13,041 nt of DNA from Bacteroidaceae bacterium (GTDB lineage: Bacteria > Bacteroidota > Bacteroidia > Bacteroidales > Bacteroidaceae): NCBI GenBank assembly GCA_017557475.1, contig JAFYYO010000207.1, positions 1 to 13,041 of the forward strand. Direction: 5' to 3'. This document shows positions 1-7,912 of the stretch, in pieces (position 1 is the stretch's first letter; each line of letters starts with the position of its first letter). Made by a program: the position numbers and the translations under genes. The notes under the pieces are model-generated. The model ran no database searches. It saw nothing but the letters and a program-made list of their open reading frames with translations, and was not told the DNA's origin.

Positions 1-249
<249 letters not shown>

Positions 250-290
250 TTATACGCTTGTTTTATGACACATTTGTCTGCTTATAACAA

Positions 291-306
291 TACAAATGGT
301 GTGCCA
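291..306 (-). promoter_or_regulatory. Sigma-54-like -24/-12 motif upstream of dnaK (tentative)
   Basis: The minus strand reads TGGCACACCATTTGTA, which has the spacing of the sigma-54 consensus TGGCACG-N4-TTGC. The -24 GG is intact but the -12 dinucleotide is GT rather than GC. It lies 60 bases before the dnaK start. I find no clear TAnnTTTG housekeeping box in this leader. The match could be chance. Confidence 0.3.
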
Positions 307-311
307 AAGCG

Positions 312-335
312 TGTCATTCTGCCAAGAATATGACA
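312..335. promoter_or_regulatory. Imperfect dyad upstream of dnaK
   Basis: TGTCAT (312-317) and ATGACA (330-335) form an inverted repeat. Inside it, ATTCT and AGAAT also pair after a two-base offset. Being just upstream of the putative dnaK promoter, it could be an operator or activator site. No known Bacteroidetes heat-shock regulator site is recognised. Confidence 0.35.
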
Positions 336-400
336 AAAACTGCCATCAAAAGCCGAGAAAGATGTCAGTTCGAGGGCTGCTATACATTATTATATATATA

Positions 401-440
401 AAGAAAACAGGAAGCCCACTCTTCGCAGAGGGAGCTTCCT
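401..440 (-). terminator. Rho-independent terminator of the 268-residue secreted protein gene
   Basis: Bases 409-440 fold into a 14-bp stem with two mismatches (outer arms AGGAAGC/GCTTCCT) around a 4-base loop. On the minus strand the stem is followed by GTTTTCTTTA, a T-rich tail. It sits about 140 bases past the stop at 579, in the right orientation, and would insulate dnaK from readthrough. Confidence 0.75.
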
Positions 441-490
441 TCACTTACAACTATGAAAACGAATGTGTTTGCTTTATCGCAAACAGCAGT

Positions 491-596
491 TTACTTAATC
501 GCGAACTTGACTTTGTCGAGTTCGCTTTCGCTCGGTGAAGCTAAACATGAACTTGTTGTTCAAGTCTATGCTTCACTCTTACTTAACCGCGAACTT
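491..596 (-). repeat. Direct repeat duplicating the 3' end of the secreted-protein gene
   Basis: Bases 579-596 carry the last codons and stop of the 268-residue gene (KFAVK-stop). Bases 491-508 carry a near-identical 18-mer, 17 of 18 matching, that would read KFAIK-stop. The copies are 88 bases apart, so they are out of phase with each other. The downstream copy could be the remnant of a second sorting-tail end left by recombination or deletion. Confidence 0.6.
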
Positions 597-1385
597 TTGT
601 CCCTTGACAACGTAGATGCCTTGAGGCAGGCTCTTCTTGGCAGCGTTGATGTTGGTCTGCGAGAGTACGAGTGTGCCCTGAGCATTGTAAACATCGACGG
701 TTGCGTTAGTTGCCTGGAGTTTCTCTATGCTTGTCTCGATGTCTTCGAGGCTGGTTACGTGCTTGATCTCAAGCTCGGTAGCGTCGCTTGTCTGTTGGTC
801 CCAAGTGAAACCGCAGCGGGTTGGCAGGAATGCCTTGTCGCCTTCAGTGCGGATCAGAACGCTCTCGAGGATGTAAGTCTCCTGCTGAGCGGGGATACCA
901 TAGCGGCCTTCTGTCTGGATTGTTTCCCAAGAACTGCCGAAGGTAACGGTGTTGCCTGCGCCGTCGCTCTTGCTTACGCTCTTCAGTTCAGTGCTGATGC
1001 CTGATGCCTGAGTCGTGTTGGCACGCAGTGTCTGGAAGGTTGGAGAGAAGATGAGGTAGGGGACACCTGCCTCGATACCCTCGTTGGTGCAGTCGAGGAA
1101 GTACATGTTCAGGGTGCTTCCTTCCTGACGAACCATCTCGAGACGCTCTACCTGAACGTCCTTAGCGGCAGCCTGAAGCTGTTCTGCGCTGAGGCTCATG
1201 GGCAGGCAGATAGTGTTGTAGCCTGCATAGAGGGTGCGGTTGAGAATGACAGGAGCCTGTTGGTTCTGCAGTTGCTCAACGTTGAGAGTTGCCGTACTGG
1301 TATAGACATACTTAGGCCTGGGCTGTGCGAAGGCGCTGGTACAAATGGTGGCCGCAGCCATCAAAAGAAGAGTAAAATGTTTCAT
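579..1385 (-). CDS. Secreted protein with T9SS-like C-terminal sorting domain
   Basis: This 268-residue protein begins with a signal peptide (MKHFTLLLMAAATICTSAFA, residues 1-20; cleavage likely before QPRPK). The middle holds the phrase GYNTICLPMSLSAEQLQ (about 55-71), a pattern I associate with exported Bacteroidales proteins of unknown function. The last 40 residues (VDVYNAQGTLVLSQT..., ending LPQGIYVVKGQKFAVK) resemble the type A sorting domain used by the type IX secretion system, which directs proteins across the outer membrane to the surface. The catalytic or binding role is not recognisable. The gene has its own promoter (1436-1466) and terminator (409-440), so it is monocistronic. 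The start is supported by the signal peptide and by a leader of about 45 bases. Confidence 0.85.
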   Translation of the reverse strand: MKHFTLLLMAAATICTSAFAQPRPKYVYTSTATLNVEQLQNQQAPVILNRTLYAGYNTICLPMSLSAEQLQAAAKDVQVERLEMVRQEGSTLNMYFLDCTNEGIEAGVPYLIFSPTFQTLRANTTQASGISTELKSVSKSDGAGNTVTFGSSWETIQTEGRYGIPAQQETYILESVLIRTEGDKAFLPTRCGFTWDQQTSDATELEIKHVTSLEDIETSIEKLQATNATVDVYNAQGTLVLSQTNINAAKKSLPQGIYVVKGQKFAVK

Positions 1386-1435
1386 AAGTCTATAAGTTTA
1401 TGAGTTTGTTTGTCTTTTTTGTCCGTTTTGCTCTG

Positions 1436-1466
1436 CAAACTTACAATTTATTTCGTGAACTGCCAA
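1436..1466 (-). promoter_or_regulatory. Bacteroidetes-type promoter for the secreted-protein gene
   Basis: The minus strand has TAAGTTTG (complement of 1436-1443), a perfect TAnnTTTG -7 box, with TTG (complement of 1464-1466) exactly 20 bases upstream as the -33 box. The -33 box lies within a perfect 7-bp palindrome, TGCCAATTTTATTGGCA (1461-1477), which could be a repressor site. Transcription would begin near 1430. Confidence 0.8.
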
Positions 1467-1580
1467 TTTTATTGGCATGTTTTTTTTATAATTTAACAAC
1501 TCTTTACTTCTGCCCGACTAGTTCCTTGATATCCAGTATGCCGAGTTGCGCCTTTCAATACCTGCAGTGAAGTTGCTAAA

Positions 1581-1668
1581 TGACACACGTGATGTTTGCC
1601 GATGATACACGTGTAATTCGCTTACGACACACGTGATGTTTGCCCACGACACACGTGATGTTTGGCAG
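1581..1668. repeat. 22-bp tandem repeat, four units, CACGTG core
   Basis: Four exact-length 22-base units lie at 1581-1602, 1603-1624, 1625-1646 and 1647-1668. Units 1, 3 and 4 share GACACACGTGATGTTTG; unit 2 is diverged but keeps ACACGTG. The array ends at the base before the channel gene's stop codon. A related array with the same period lies at 12603-12712. Confidence 0.9.
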
Positions 1669-4314
1669 CTATCCCTGTTGTGTTCCTTTGATATGCACGT
1701 CGCGTTGTGGGAAAGGAATCTCGATACCGTTCTTATTCAGTGTGTTATAGATGATTTCCTTGATGCGTGCCGTGATGATGAGCTTCTGTTCGACGAGCAT
1801 CCAGACGCAAACCTTGAGGTCCACACTGCTTTCTCCGAATTCGCTGAAGGCTACAGTGACAGGAATGTTAGTATCCGTAAGTGTCTGTCCATCGGCGGAC
1901 TTCTCCTGACAGATGGGCTGAAGCGCCTCGATGAGGAGCTGCCGTACTTGCTCGACATCAGTGCCGTAAGCCACTCCGACGGGCACTTTGATGAGTTCGT
2001 AGCGGTGGTTGCGCGTCATGTTTTTGAAGTTCTTGCTGAAGAGGGCACTGTTGAGGAAAGCAATCACGCTGCCATCGTTTGTCGTAATCTGCGTGCTCTG
2101 GTAGGTGATGCTTTCTACTCTGCCAGCGATGCCGTCGCACTCTATGTAGTCGCCCACGTGAATGCGTCCAGACATGAGACTGATGCCGTAGAAGAAGTTC
2201 TCCAAGATGCTCTGCATGGCAAAGCCGAGACCTGTGGCGAGACCTGCACTCACGATGCTTATTCCTCCCTTTGGCACACGGAAGATGATCAGCACGATGA
2301 TGATGAACAGGCCCCAGCAAACGATGCCGATGATGTTGCGAGCCAGCGTCTTATTGATGGAATCATTGTTGTTGCTGAACTGCTTCCGATAATGCAGGTA
2401 GAAGCTTCTCAAAGCGTAATTGATGTAGCGGAAGATGAAGAAAAGTGCAGCTACCATGCAAATCCAATAGAGCGAAACGCGGATGACACCAGGCAGGTTG
2501 ACGACGTCGCGTGTAAAAATCTTTCTGCAAAGACTCGTCATCTCGAAGACCTGTGCTGCCCAATAGATGCTAACCAATATGGAAAGTACCGCCATGATGG
2601 GCACGATGGTGCGGCTGAAGAGGTCGTAGAGCCAAGTCTGGTCGATGTATTCTCCCTTCTTCACCCGTTTCAGCAAATCCAGACGCTCGCTTGTACTTGT
2701 GGTTTCAGCGCCAAGATGCTTGAGGAGATAGCGGGTCTCGTACTTCTTCGTCAGGTCATAGATGAACGTTATCGTCATGATGGCAGCCAGCTGGAAAGTC
2801 CACCAAATCATCACCTGCACGGCAAGCAGCGTGTAACCTATCCAAGCGGCAAAGCATGCGAAGAACATAGCGGCAGTCGTGATGTGCGTGTAAACCCTGT
2901 CGAGCATCGGCAAGTATTGTCTGTGACGCTTTGCCACGATGTATTGCCAAATGGCGAAGATGAGCAGGATGGGCGGGAAGATGAGGTTGACTACTGCATT
3001 CGGAATAAGTACGATACGGAAAAGGATGACGATGAACGCCAGCAACATCAGCGGCGTGTAAATGATGGCAGCGTGATGCATCTGCTCTCCCTTGAGGCGG
3101 ACATACAGACTTAAGAAAACGGCTTCGAGCAGCCAGGCGACATTGATGACGAGCCCCGTGCCCATCTGTATGAAGTTGCGTTGGATGACACCTCGCACTA
3201 TCATAACAATGATGGCGAAGAGGGCGATGCCTACCACAAAGACGAGTACCTTTCTCTTTTCCTTAGAGTTTGGCCCAAGCCACTTCTTTGGCAGCAACCA
3301 TCGCAGGACGACGTAACTGATGCCAAGTGCCAGAGTGAGGTAGAAGATGAGGAAGATGCTGATGAATAGTACAGGCGCGCCTCTCCACTCGGAATAGAGT
3401 TGCCCGTGTCCCTTAAAGGGTTTGTACTTCATGTCGATGGTCGACTTCACCATCATAATCTGCATGGGCAGGCTGGCAAGGATGCGGAAGTAGTTGGAAC
3501 CGCCATTTCGGAAGATGTTGTCCTGCAGCAGTTTGTATCGGCTTTGGGCAAACTTGTCGAGTTCCAGAACCTTCTCGCGGACACTCTGATAGTAAGCGTT
3601 CTCTGCCTCAAGGCTCTCCAGGAAGTGCTGCATGTTGCTTTGAATGGTGTCGGCAAACAGCAGGCAGGCATTACGGTCTCGTTGCTGGGCTCTCGTCAGG
3701 AAGAGAGGCTCCAGGTTGTCTTCCTCTTCTTCGGGAATCTCGTCGTTCTCCTCTTCGGTTGTCTCTACCATTTCCATAGATTCTTCATCCATCGTGTTGC
3801 GAGCGACGAGCAAGGAATCCTTCTTGCTTTCCAGCGAGTCGATGGCTTGCAGCAGGATACTATCGCTGGCAGTAAGGATGCTGTCGGCATCGATGACAGG
3901 CGGCATGCGCTTGAGCGAACGGATGAGGTTGTCGATACGTTCTATCTCCTGCTTGATGCGGGCAATAATCTTGTCGTATTGCCGCATCTTGCTATTGCGG
4001 TTGTCCAAGTCGCGCCTCAGGTTAGTTGCCTGCTGGCAGGCGTACGCCATATCGAAGGTGTTGTCGATGGATTGCGAATAGAGCATCAGTCCGATTTGCT
4101 CGCATTGATGCATGTACCAGACCAGTTGTTGGTGTTGTTGCATGCCTTGTTGCTCGTAACTCTGCATGAATGCCTGTTGCTGCTCATAGGTAGCTTGAAG
4201 CTCGGCCTTGAGCACACCAAGTGTGCGTGCCAAGTCTTTCTCCTTGAGGACAGAATTGACGGGAGTTATGAAGAGGAGCAGCAGGGCTGCCAAAAAGAGA
4301 ATACGCCTTTTCAT
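1669..4314 (-). CDS. Large MscS-family mechanosensitive ion channel
   Basis: This 881-residue inner-membrane protein is predicted to open under membrane tension and release solutes during hypo-osmotic shock. Residues 1-21 are a signal peptide-like hydrophobic start. Residues 23-300 are a glutamine-rich, coiled-coil-like region, probably periplasmic, with an acidic stretch near 175-200. About ten hydrophobic segments span 312-680. Residues 683-715 (GGISIVSAGLATGLGFAMQS...) match the glycine/alanine-rich pore helix TM3 of MscS. The beta domain follows at 716-765 (HVGDYIECDGIAGRVESI, then TNDGSVIAFLNS), and the C-terminal alpha/beta domain runs to about 870. E. coli MscS has about 286 residues, so this is one of the large MscK-like forms. 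It begins 29 bases after the GH31 stop and is probably co-transcribed with it. The start matches the hydrophobic leader. Confidence 0.93.
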   Translation of the reverse strand: MKRRILFLAALLLLFITPVNSVLKEKDLARTLGVLKAELQATYEQQQAFMQSYEQQGMQQHQQLVWYMHQCEQIGLMLYSQSIDNTFDMAYACQQATNLRRDLDNRNSKMRQYDKIIARIKQEIERIDNLIRSLKRMPPVIDADSILTASDSILLQAIDSLESKKDSLLVARNTMDEESMEMVETTEEENDEIPEEEEDNLEPLFLTRAQQRDRNACLLFADTIQSNMQHFLESLEAENAYYQSVREKVLELDKFAQSRYKLLQDNIFRNGGSNYFRILASLPMQIMMVKSTIDMKYKPFKGHGQLYSEWRGAPVLFISIFLIFYLTLALGISYVVLRWLLPKKWLGPNSKEKRKVLVFVVGIALFAIIVMIVRGVIQRNFIQMGTGLVINVAWLLEAVFLSLYVRLKGEQMHHAAIIYTPLMLLAFIVILFRIVLIPNAVVNLIFPPILLIFAIWQYIVAKRHRQYLPMLDRVYTHITTAAMFFACFAAWIGYTLLAVQVMIWWTFQLAAIMTITFIYDLTKKYETRYLLKHLGAETTSTSERLDLLKRVKKGEYIDQTWLYDLFSRTIVPIMAVLSILVSIYWAAQVFEMTSLCRKIFTRDVVNLPGVIRVSLYWICMVAALFFIFRYINYALRSFYLHYRKQFSNNNDSINKTLARNIIGIVCWGLFIIIVLIIFRVPKGGISIVSAGLATGLGFAMQSILENFFYGISLMSGRIHVGDYIECDGIAGRVESITYQSTQITTNDGSVIAFLNSALFSKNFKNMTRNHRYELIKVPVGVAYGTDVEQVRQLLIEALQPICQEKSADGQTLTDTNIPVTVAFSEFGESSVDLKVCVWMLVEQKLIITARIKEIIYNTLNKNGIEIPFPQRDVHIKGTQQG

Positions 4315-4348
4315 TTATTATTTGACGATTTACTATTTACGATTTAAT
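4313..4348. repeat. Degenerate heptamer array between the GH31 and channel genes
   Basis: Successive units ATTTATT, ATTTGACG, ATTTACT, ATTTACG and ATTTAAT fill the whole gap, touching the channel start codon and the GH31 stop codon. All are 7 bases except one of 8. On the coding strand they read as GTAAATAGTAAATCG-type sequence. Confidence 0.6.
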
Positions 4349-7304
4349 TCTTGATGAAGAGCGTCTGCAAGCGCAGGATGCCGTTGTATTCGTTATCGTA
4401 GTATTCGATACGCACATTATACTTCTTGCCTTTCTCGACAGAGATGGTGGCGTTGCGTGATGTCTCACCATGGTCGCCCCAATCGCCCATGAGTTCCTTG
4501 CCGTCAAGGATAAAGCGATAACCATCATCGCCGTTCAGGATGAACATCACGTCGCCTGTCTCGGGAGCGGTAAAGGTGCTTTCTGCCGTCATGCTCCAAT
4601 AGTCAGAGGGAATGCCTTCTGCGGGACTTCCGCTTTGGAACATGTCTATCTTTTCCACGTGGCCTGTAGCCTTTGCCTCGCCTTCGAGTTTCATACCCAG
4701 GAAGTAGCGGAGGTCGAAGCCTGTGCCGGCTGGGGTGCTGAATGCTTCAGGCGATACTTCTTGGAGCATTTTGCCGTCTTCGCCGACCCCGCGAAGGAAG
4801 CGGTCGAAGTTGTCACTCTTGCCCATCTGTTCGACAAGCACGACTGGCAACTTCTTATAGAGCTTGTGGAATTGCTCGAGCGTCTCTTCTTGTTGCTCAG
4901 GATGGTAGTAGAGGCGCAAAGGTGCGGCCTCGAGGAAACCGAAGTCCTTGGTATAGACCATATTGGCATCATGCTGCTTGAAGTCCTGCACGGCATTCTG
5001 TATGCGATGGAACTTGCCTTTCTCTCCGTCTGTCACGGCATAAGCCTCGGAAGCGAAAGTCACCTCGACAGTTGCGCCCTTATTGCAGTCGATACTTCCC
5101 AGGTTAGCGCTTGCTTCGAGGTTCAAGCCGTCGTAGGTGAAAGCAACCTTCTTCCCATCCACACTAACTGCCTGAGGAGCCTTTTGGCAAGGCAGGGCAA
5201 GTGTGTAGTCGCGACGTGCCGGCATGTCCTTGTAGTTGCCTTTGCGAGAGCCGATTTTGACGGTCAGGCGTTCGCCATTACGCTGATAGGAGAGGGTAGT
5301 GGTGGCGTATTCGTCGACGTAATTCTTGTCTTCTCCGTTGTCCTCGTAGAGCGTGAACTCATCCTTGTCGCCACCGGGGAAGATGCGAATGATGATGGGT
5401 TGCTCCGTTCCGCTCAGGTTCTTGACTTTTCCGTAATAAGGGATGATGCTGCCAGCCTTGACATAAACGGGATATTCGTCCATCGAGAATTGTCGCTCTA
5501 CGATTTGTCCGCCCTCCATCATCGTGCCGGTTTCATACTCCAGCCACTTGCCTTCTGGCAGCCAAGCCTTTACAGAAGCCAGTCCGCTCTCCTTATCCGC
5601 TTCTGTGGTGACGGGAGCGATGAGCATCTTATCGCCAAACATGTACTGTTCCTTCACTTCGTAGGCTTCCTTTGCCTCGGGATAGTCGTAGTACATCGGA
5701 CGGCAGAGCGAAATGCCTGTCTCGTAGTCCTGTCGCGCCATTGTATATATATAAGGTACAAGCGCATAGCGTCCGTTGATGACGTTTGTGAGTCGGCGCT
5801 GAGTAGCCTGGTCGAAAGCCCAAGGCTCTTTGTTGAGGCTGGGGTCTTTTGCACTATGGCTGCGGAGAATGGGCAGATATTCTCCCATTTGCATGGCACG
5901 CGTATAGAGTTCAGGGTCAACGCCCATGCCATACCTCCTGACTTGGTGTCCGCCGATATCGTGGCTCCAATAGCCGTAGAGGACATTCGAGGATGTACTG
6001 TTGAAGTAGGGCAGGAAGCTGAGGCTTTCCCAAGTGGCGTAGGAGTCACCCGAGAAGCCTATCTGGTAGCGATGGTTGCCGAGCCCTCCCCAGCGATGGT
6101 AGAGGAGTGGACGCTTCGTGCCGTTCTTCTCCATATCTGAGAACCAGATGTAGTTGCACCAGAAGACGTTGTCGAGGTCTTTCAGGGTGCGGTCTTTCTC
6201 CCATTGCTGCCAGTCGAGCCACCAGAAATCGACGCCCTCGTCAACATACTGATGCAGATAGGTGTCGAAGAGCGCTTTCACGTACTTCTTGTCGCTGCCC
6301 ATCCACTCGTAGGTCTTGCCGTCGTTCTTCCCGTAGCGCTGCATGAACTCGTCATACTTCTTCTCGTAAGGGCGGACACCATCTGCGGGATGCAGGTTCA
6401 TCGTGGTCTTTACGCCTTGCTCGTCGAGGTAGGCGAGGAACTTCCTATAGTCGGGGAAGATGGCTTCGTTCCAGTCCCAACCGGTCCAGCCTCCGCCGCT
6501 TTCAGGGGTGTTAGGATGCCAGTCCATATCGATGACAACCACGTCGAGGGGCACGTCGCGGCGCTGGAAGTCGCCGATGAGGTCGCGCAACTCTTTATCT
6601 GAATAGCTCCAGTAGCGGCTCCACCAATAGCCAAAGGCGTAGCGTGGAGGCAGAGGCACCTTTCCTGCGAACTTCGTGAAGCTCTTCAGAGCGCCCTTGT
6701 AGTCGTGGCCGTAAGCCATGAAGTACCAGTCTTGCGCTCCTTCGGCCGAGTTGCGTTCCATCACCCAATCCCAATCCTGAGCGCCATCGAAGAGGAAGTT
6801 CTTCGAGTCGTCAAGGAGCGTCCAGCCATCAGTAGCCAGCAAGCCGTCTTCGAGAGGCATGGGGTGCTTGGGGTTGCTATACTGATAGGTGTCGCCATCG
6901 TAGCCGTCGAGCGTGCGATAGGTGCCCTTCAGGTTGCCCTTCTGCTCAGATTCAGGCGTCCAGGTGAACGTCGTCCCGAGCCCTTTAGCAGAGACAATGC
7001 TGAGGTTCTTCGCACTCAGCGGAGCACCATCCTTCTTATACGTAAGCTTGAACTTGCTGGTCGTGATGACCACTTTGCTTCCACTCGTAGAGGCCTTGTG
7101 CGGCACACTGCCATATTCTCGGATGACAGCCACGAAGCTCTTGTTGTCCACGAACTTCCCGTCGGGAGCATATTCCAGTCGAATCGTCCCCTCGTCGATG
7201 AGGGTAAAGCGAACCGTACCATCGCGATAGACTTCTTCCGCCTGTGCTGTGCTCGGCAAGAAGAAAAAGGCCAGCAGACCAAAAGTTGACAAAAATCGTC
7301 TCAT
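4344..7304 (-). CDS. Secreted glycoside hydrolase family 31 alpha-glucosidase-like enzyme with PA14 domain
   Basis: This 986-residue enzyme should cleave alpha-linked glucosides or xylosides outside the cytoplasm. A signal peptide covers residues 1-22 (cleavage after AQA). An N-terminal beta-sandwich runs to about 205. The catalytic barrel starts near PLPPRYAFGYWWSRYWSYSD (217-236). VVIDMDWH is at 256-263. The nucleophile is probably D364 in VDFWWLDWQQW, and the acid/base D420 in IGFSGDSYATWESL. C-terminal beta domains (DUF5110-like) cover about 610-750, including GSIIPYYGK and LYEDNGEDKNY. A region I do not recognise spans 755-860. A PA14 domain, often carbohydrate-binding, fills 865-986 with the telltale LNGDDGYRFILDGK. 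Exact substrate specificity cannot be read from sequence alone. It is the first gene of a likely pair with the MscS channel and has its own promoter at 7330. Confidence 0.95.
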   Translation of the reverse strand: MRRFLSTFGLLAFFFLPSTAQAEEVYRDGTVRFTLIDEGTIRLEYAPDGKFVDNKSFVAVIREYGSVPHKASTSGSKVVITTSKFKLTYKKDGAPLSAKNLSIVSAKGLGTTFTWTPESEQKGNLKGTYRTLDGYDGDTYQYSNPKHPMPLEDGLLATDGWTLLDDSKNFLFDGAQDWDWVMERNSAEGAQDWYFMAYGHDYKGALKSFTKFAGKVPLPPRYAFGYWWSRYWSYSDKELRDLIGDFQRRDVPLDVVVIDMDWHPNTPESGGGWTGWDWNEAIFPDYRKFLAYLDEQGVKTTMNLHPADGVRPYEKKYDEFMQRYGKNDGKTYEWMGSDKKYVKALFDTYLHQYVDEGVDFWWLDWQQWEKDRTLKDLDNVFWCNYIWFSDMEKNGTKRPLLYHRWGGLGNHRYQIGFSGDSYATWESLSFLPYFNSTSSNVLYGYWSHDIGGHQVRRYGMGVDPELYTRAMQMGEYLPILRSHSAKDPSLNKEPWAFDQATQRRLTNVINGRYALVPYIYTMARQDYETGISLCRPMYYDYPEAKEAYEVKEQYMFGDKMLIAPVTTEADKESGLASVKAWLPEGKWLEYETGTMMEGGQIVERQFSMDEYPVYVKAGSIIPYYGKVKNLSGTEQPIIIRIFPGGDKDEFTLYEDNGEDKNYVDEYATTTLSYQRNGERLTVKIGSRKGNYKDMPARRDYTLALPCQKAPQAVSVDGKKVAFTYDGLNLEASANLGSIDCNKGATVEVTFASEAYAVTDGEKGKFHRIQNAVQDFKQHDANMVYTKDFGFLEAAPLRLYYHPEQQEETLEQFHKLYKKLPVVLVEQMGKSDNFDRFLRGVGEDGKMLQEVSPEAFSTPAGTGFDLRYFLGMKLEGEAKATGHVEKIDMFQSGSPAEGIPSDYWSMTAESTFTAPETGDVMFILNGDDGYRFILDGKELMGDWGDHGETSRNATISVEKGKKYNVRIEYYDNEYNGILRLQTLFIKN

Positions 7305-7329
7305 AATGCTAAATAAAGGTTTTGCTCTG

Positions 7330-7337
7330 CAAAGATA
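7330..7337 (-). promoter_or_regulatory. Bacteroidetes -7 box for the GH31 gene
   Basis: The minus strand reads TATCTTTG, a perfect TAnnTTTG, 26 bases before the ATG. No TTG is found about 20 bases upstream, where the heptamer array lies instead, so the promoter may be weak or activator-dependent. The following 15 bases (TTTGCAGAGCAAAAC) are identical to those after the -7 box of the secreted-protein gene at 1436. Confidence 0.65.
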
Positions 7338-7344
7338 CGAAAAA

Positions 7345-7372
7345 GATTAGGGATTAGAGATTAGGGATTAGA
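7345..7372. repeat. Heptamer tandem repeat GATTAGG/GATTAGA, four units
   Basis: Units GATTAGG, GATTAGA, GATTAGG and GATTAGA run without gaps. The array occupies the place where the -33 box of the GH31 promoter would be expected. Gain or loss of units would change the spacing of anything bound upstream. Confidence 0.9.
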
Positions 7373-7399
7373 GTTTTTTGCTTAATCAGGGGGAAAATA

Positions 7400-7430
7400 A
7401 ATAAAGAAAGCCCCGAAATGATTCGGAGCT
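7400..7430 (-). terminator. Rho-independent terminator of the primase/DUF5675 operon
   Basis: On the minus strand AGCTCCGAA pairs with TTCGGGGCT around a 4-base loop (7409-7430; 9 bp with one G-T pair) and is followed by TTCTTTATTT. It lies 17 bases past the DUF5675 stop and closes the operon before the GH31 promoter. Confidence 0.88.
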
Positions 7431-7446
7431 CTCAGTGATAGTGTGT

Positions 7447-7869
7447 TCATTGTATCGTGAGCCAGACGGCTTCGTCGCGGGATTTTGCTTCGGTGATGCG
7501 CTTCTTCAGGCGGTGGAGCCAGAGGTTCGAGTCGAGTACGCGTCCCACCTCTCTGTTTTCGCCTACGAGGATGCAACCTTGGGTGTCCTTCGCCGTGTTG
7601 CCTGCGTGGATGCGGATGCCCTGCCAATTCTTGTTGAACTCGGGACCGCCAAGCACTAACGGGAGCCACTTCTGGAACTTCGGCGAGTAGGAGATGACGA
7701 CGGCATATCGGCCTTCAGGGATGGCGCTCTTGCCCTTGATTTTGTAGGCGCCGTGCTCGTAGTCGCGCCAAGTCGGTTCGAGCGTGTTGCAGAAAAACGT
7801 CCCGTCGATCGCGAGCCTCCCTATCGTGTAGTCCTTGCGTTTCGCAATGCGTGTGAGCGTGAGTTCCAT
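7447..7869 (-). CDS. DUF5675 family protein
   Basis: This 140-residue protein has the hallmarks of DUF5675: an N-terminal ELTLTRIAKRKDYTIGRL strand pair, the segment SAIPEGRYAVVIS (48-60), and GIRIHAGNTAKDTQGCILVG (84-103). The last motif places H88 and C99 in an H...GC arrangement like the active site of YkuD-type L,D-transpeptidases. A role in cell-wall or glycan chemistry is therefore conceivable, but the family is uncharacterised as far as I know. No signal peptide is visible, so the protein is probably cytoplasmic unless released by lysis. It starts 43 bases after the primase-like gene and is the last gene of the operon, followed directly by a strong terminator. Confidence 0.85.
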   Translation of the reverse strand: MELTLTRIAKRKDYTIGRLAIDGTFFCNTLEPTWRDYEHGAYKIKGKSAIPEGRYAVVISYSPKFQKWLPLVLGGPEFNKNWQGIRIHAGNTAKDTQGCILVGENREVGRVLDSNLWLHRLKKRITEAKSRDEAVWLTIQ

Positions 7870-7912
7870 ATCTCCTGAAATTAAGGTTGGGTGTTTTCGT
7901 ATCAGATACGCT

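Larger units (their letters stand above)
1386..1668. other. Intergenic region between the channel and secreted-protein genes
   Basis: Besides the promoter, it holds an 8-base T run just beyond the 1461-1477 palindrome; on the plus strand this looks like a terminator, but there is no plus-strand gene to end. It also holds the four-unit 22-bp repeat that abuts the channel gene's stop. I find no clear rho-independent terminator for the channel gene on the minus strand. Confidence 0.6.

Noticed and set aside
1461..1480. Plus-strand terminator (TGCCAAT/ATTGGCA then a T run)
   Set aside because: There is no plus-strand gene to terminate; the palindrome overlaps the -33 box of the minus-strand promoter and is better read as part of that regulatory region.
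1633..3114. A 493-codon plus-strand frame opposite the MscS channel gene
   Set aside because: Antisense to well-supported MscS sequence; rich in His/Asp/Glu typical of a shadow frame, with no recognisable domain.
4470..6140. A 556-codon open frame on the plus strand opposite the GH31 gene
   Set aside because: It is fully antisense to a gene with clear GH31 and PA14 motifs, shows no family resemblance, and arises from the codon bias of the real gene.
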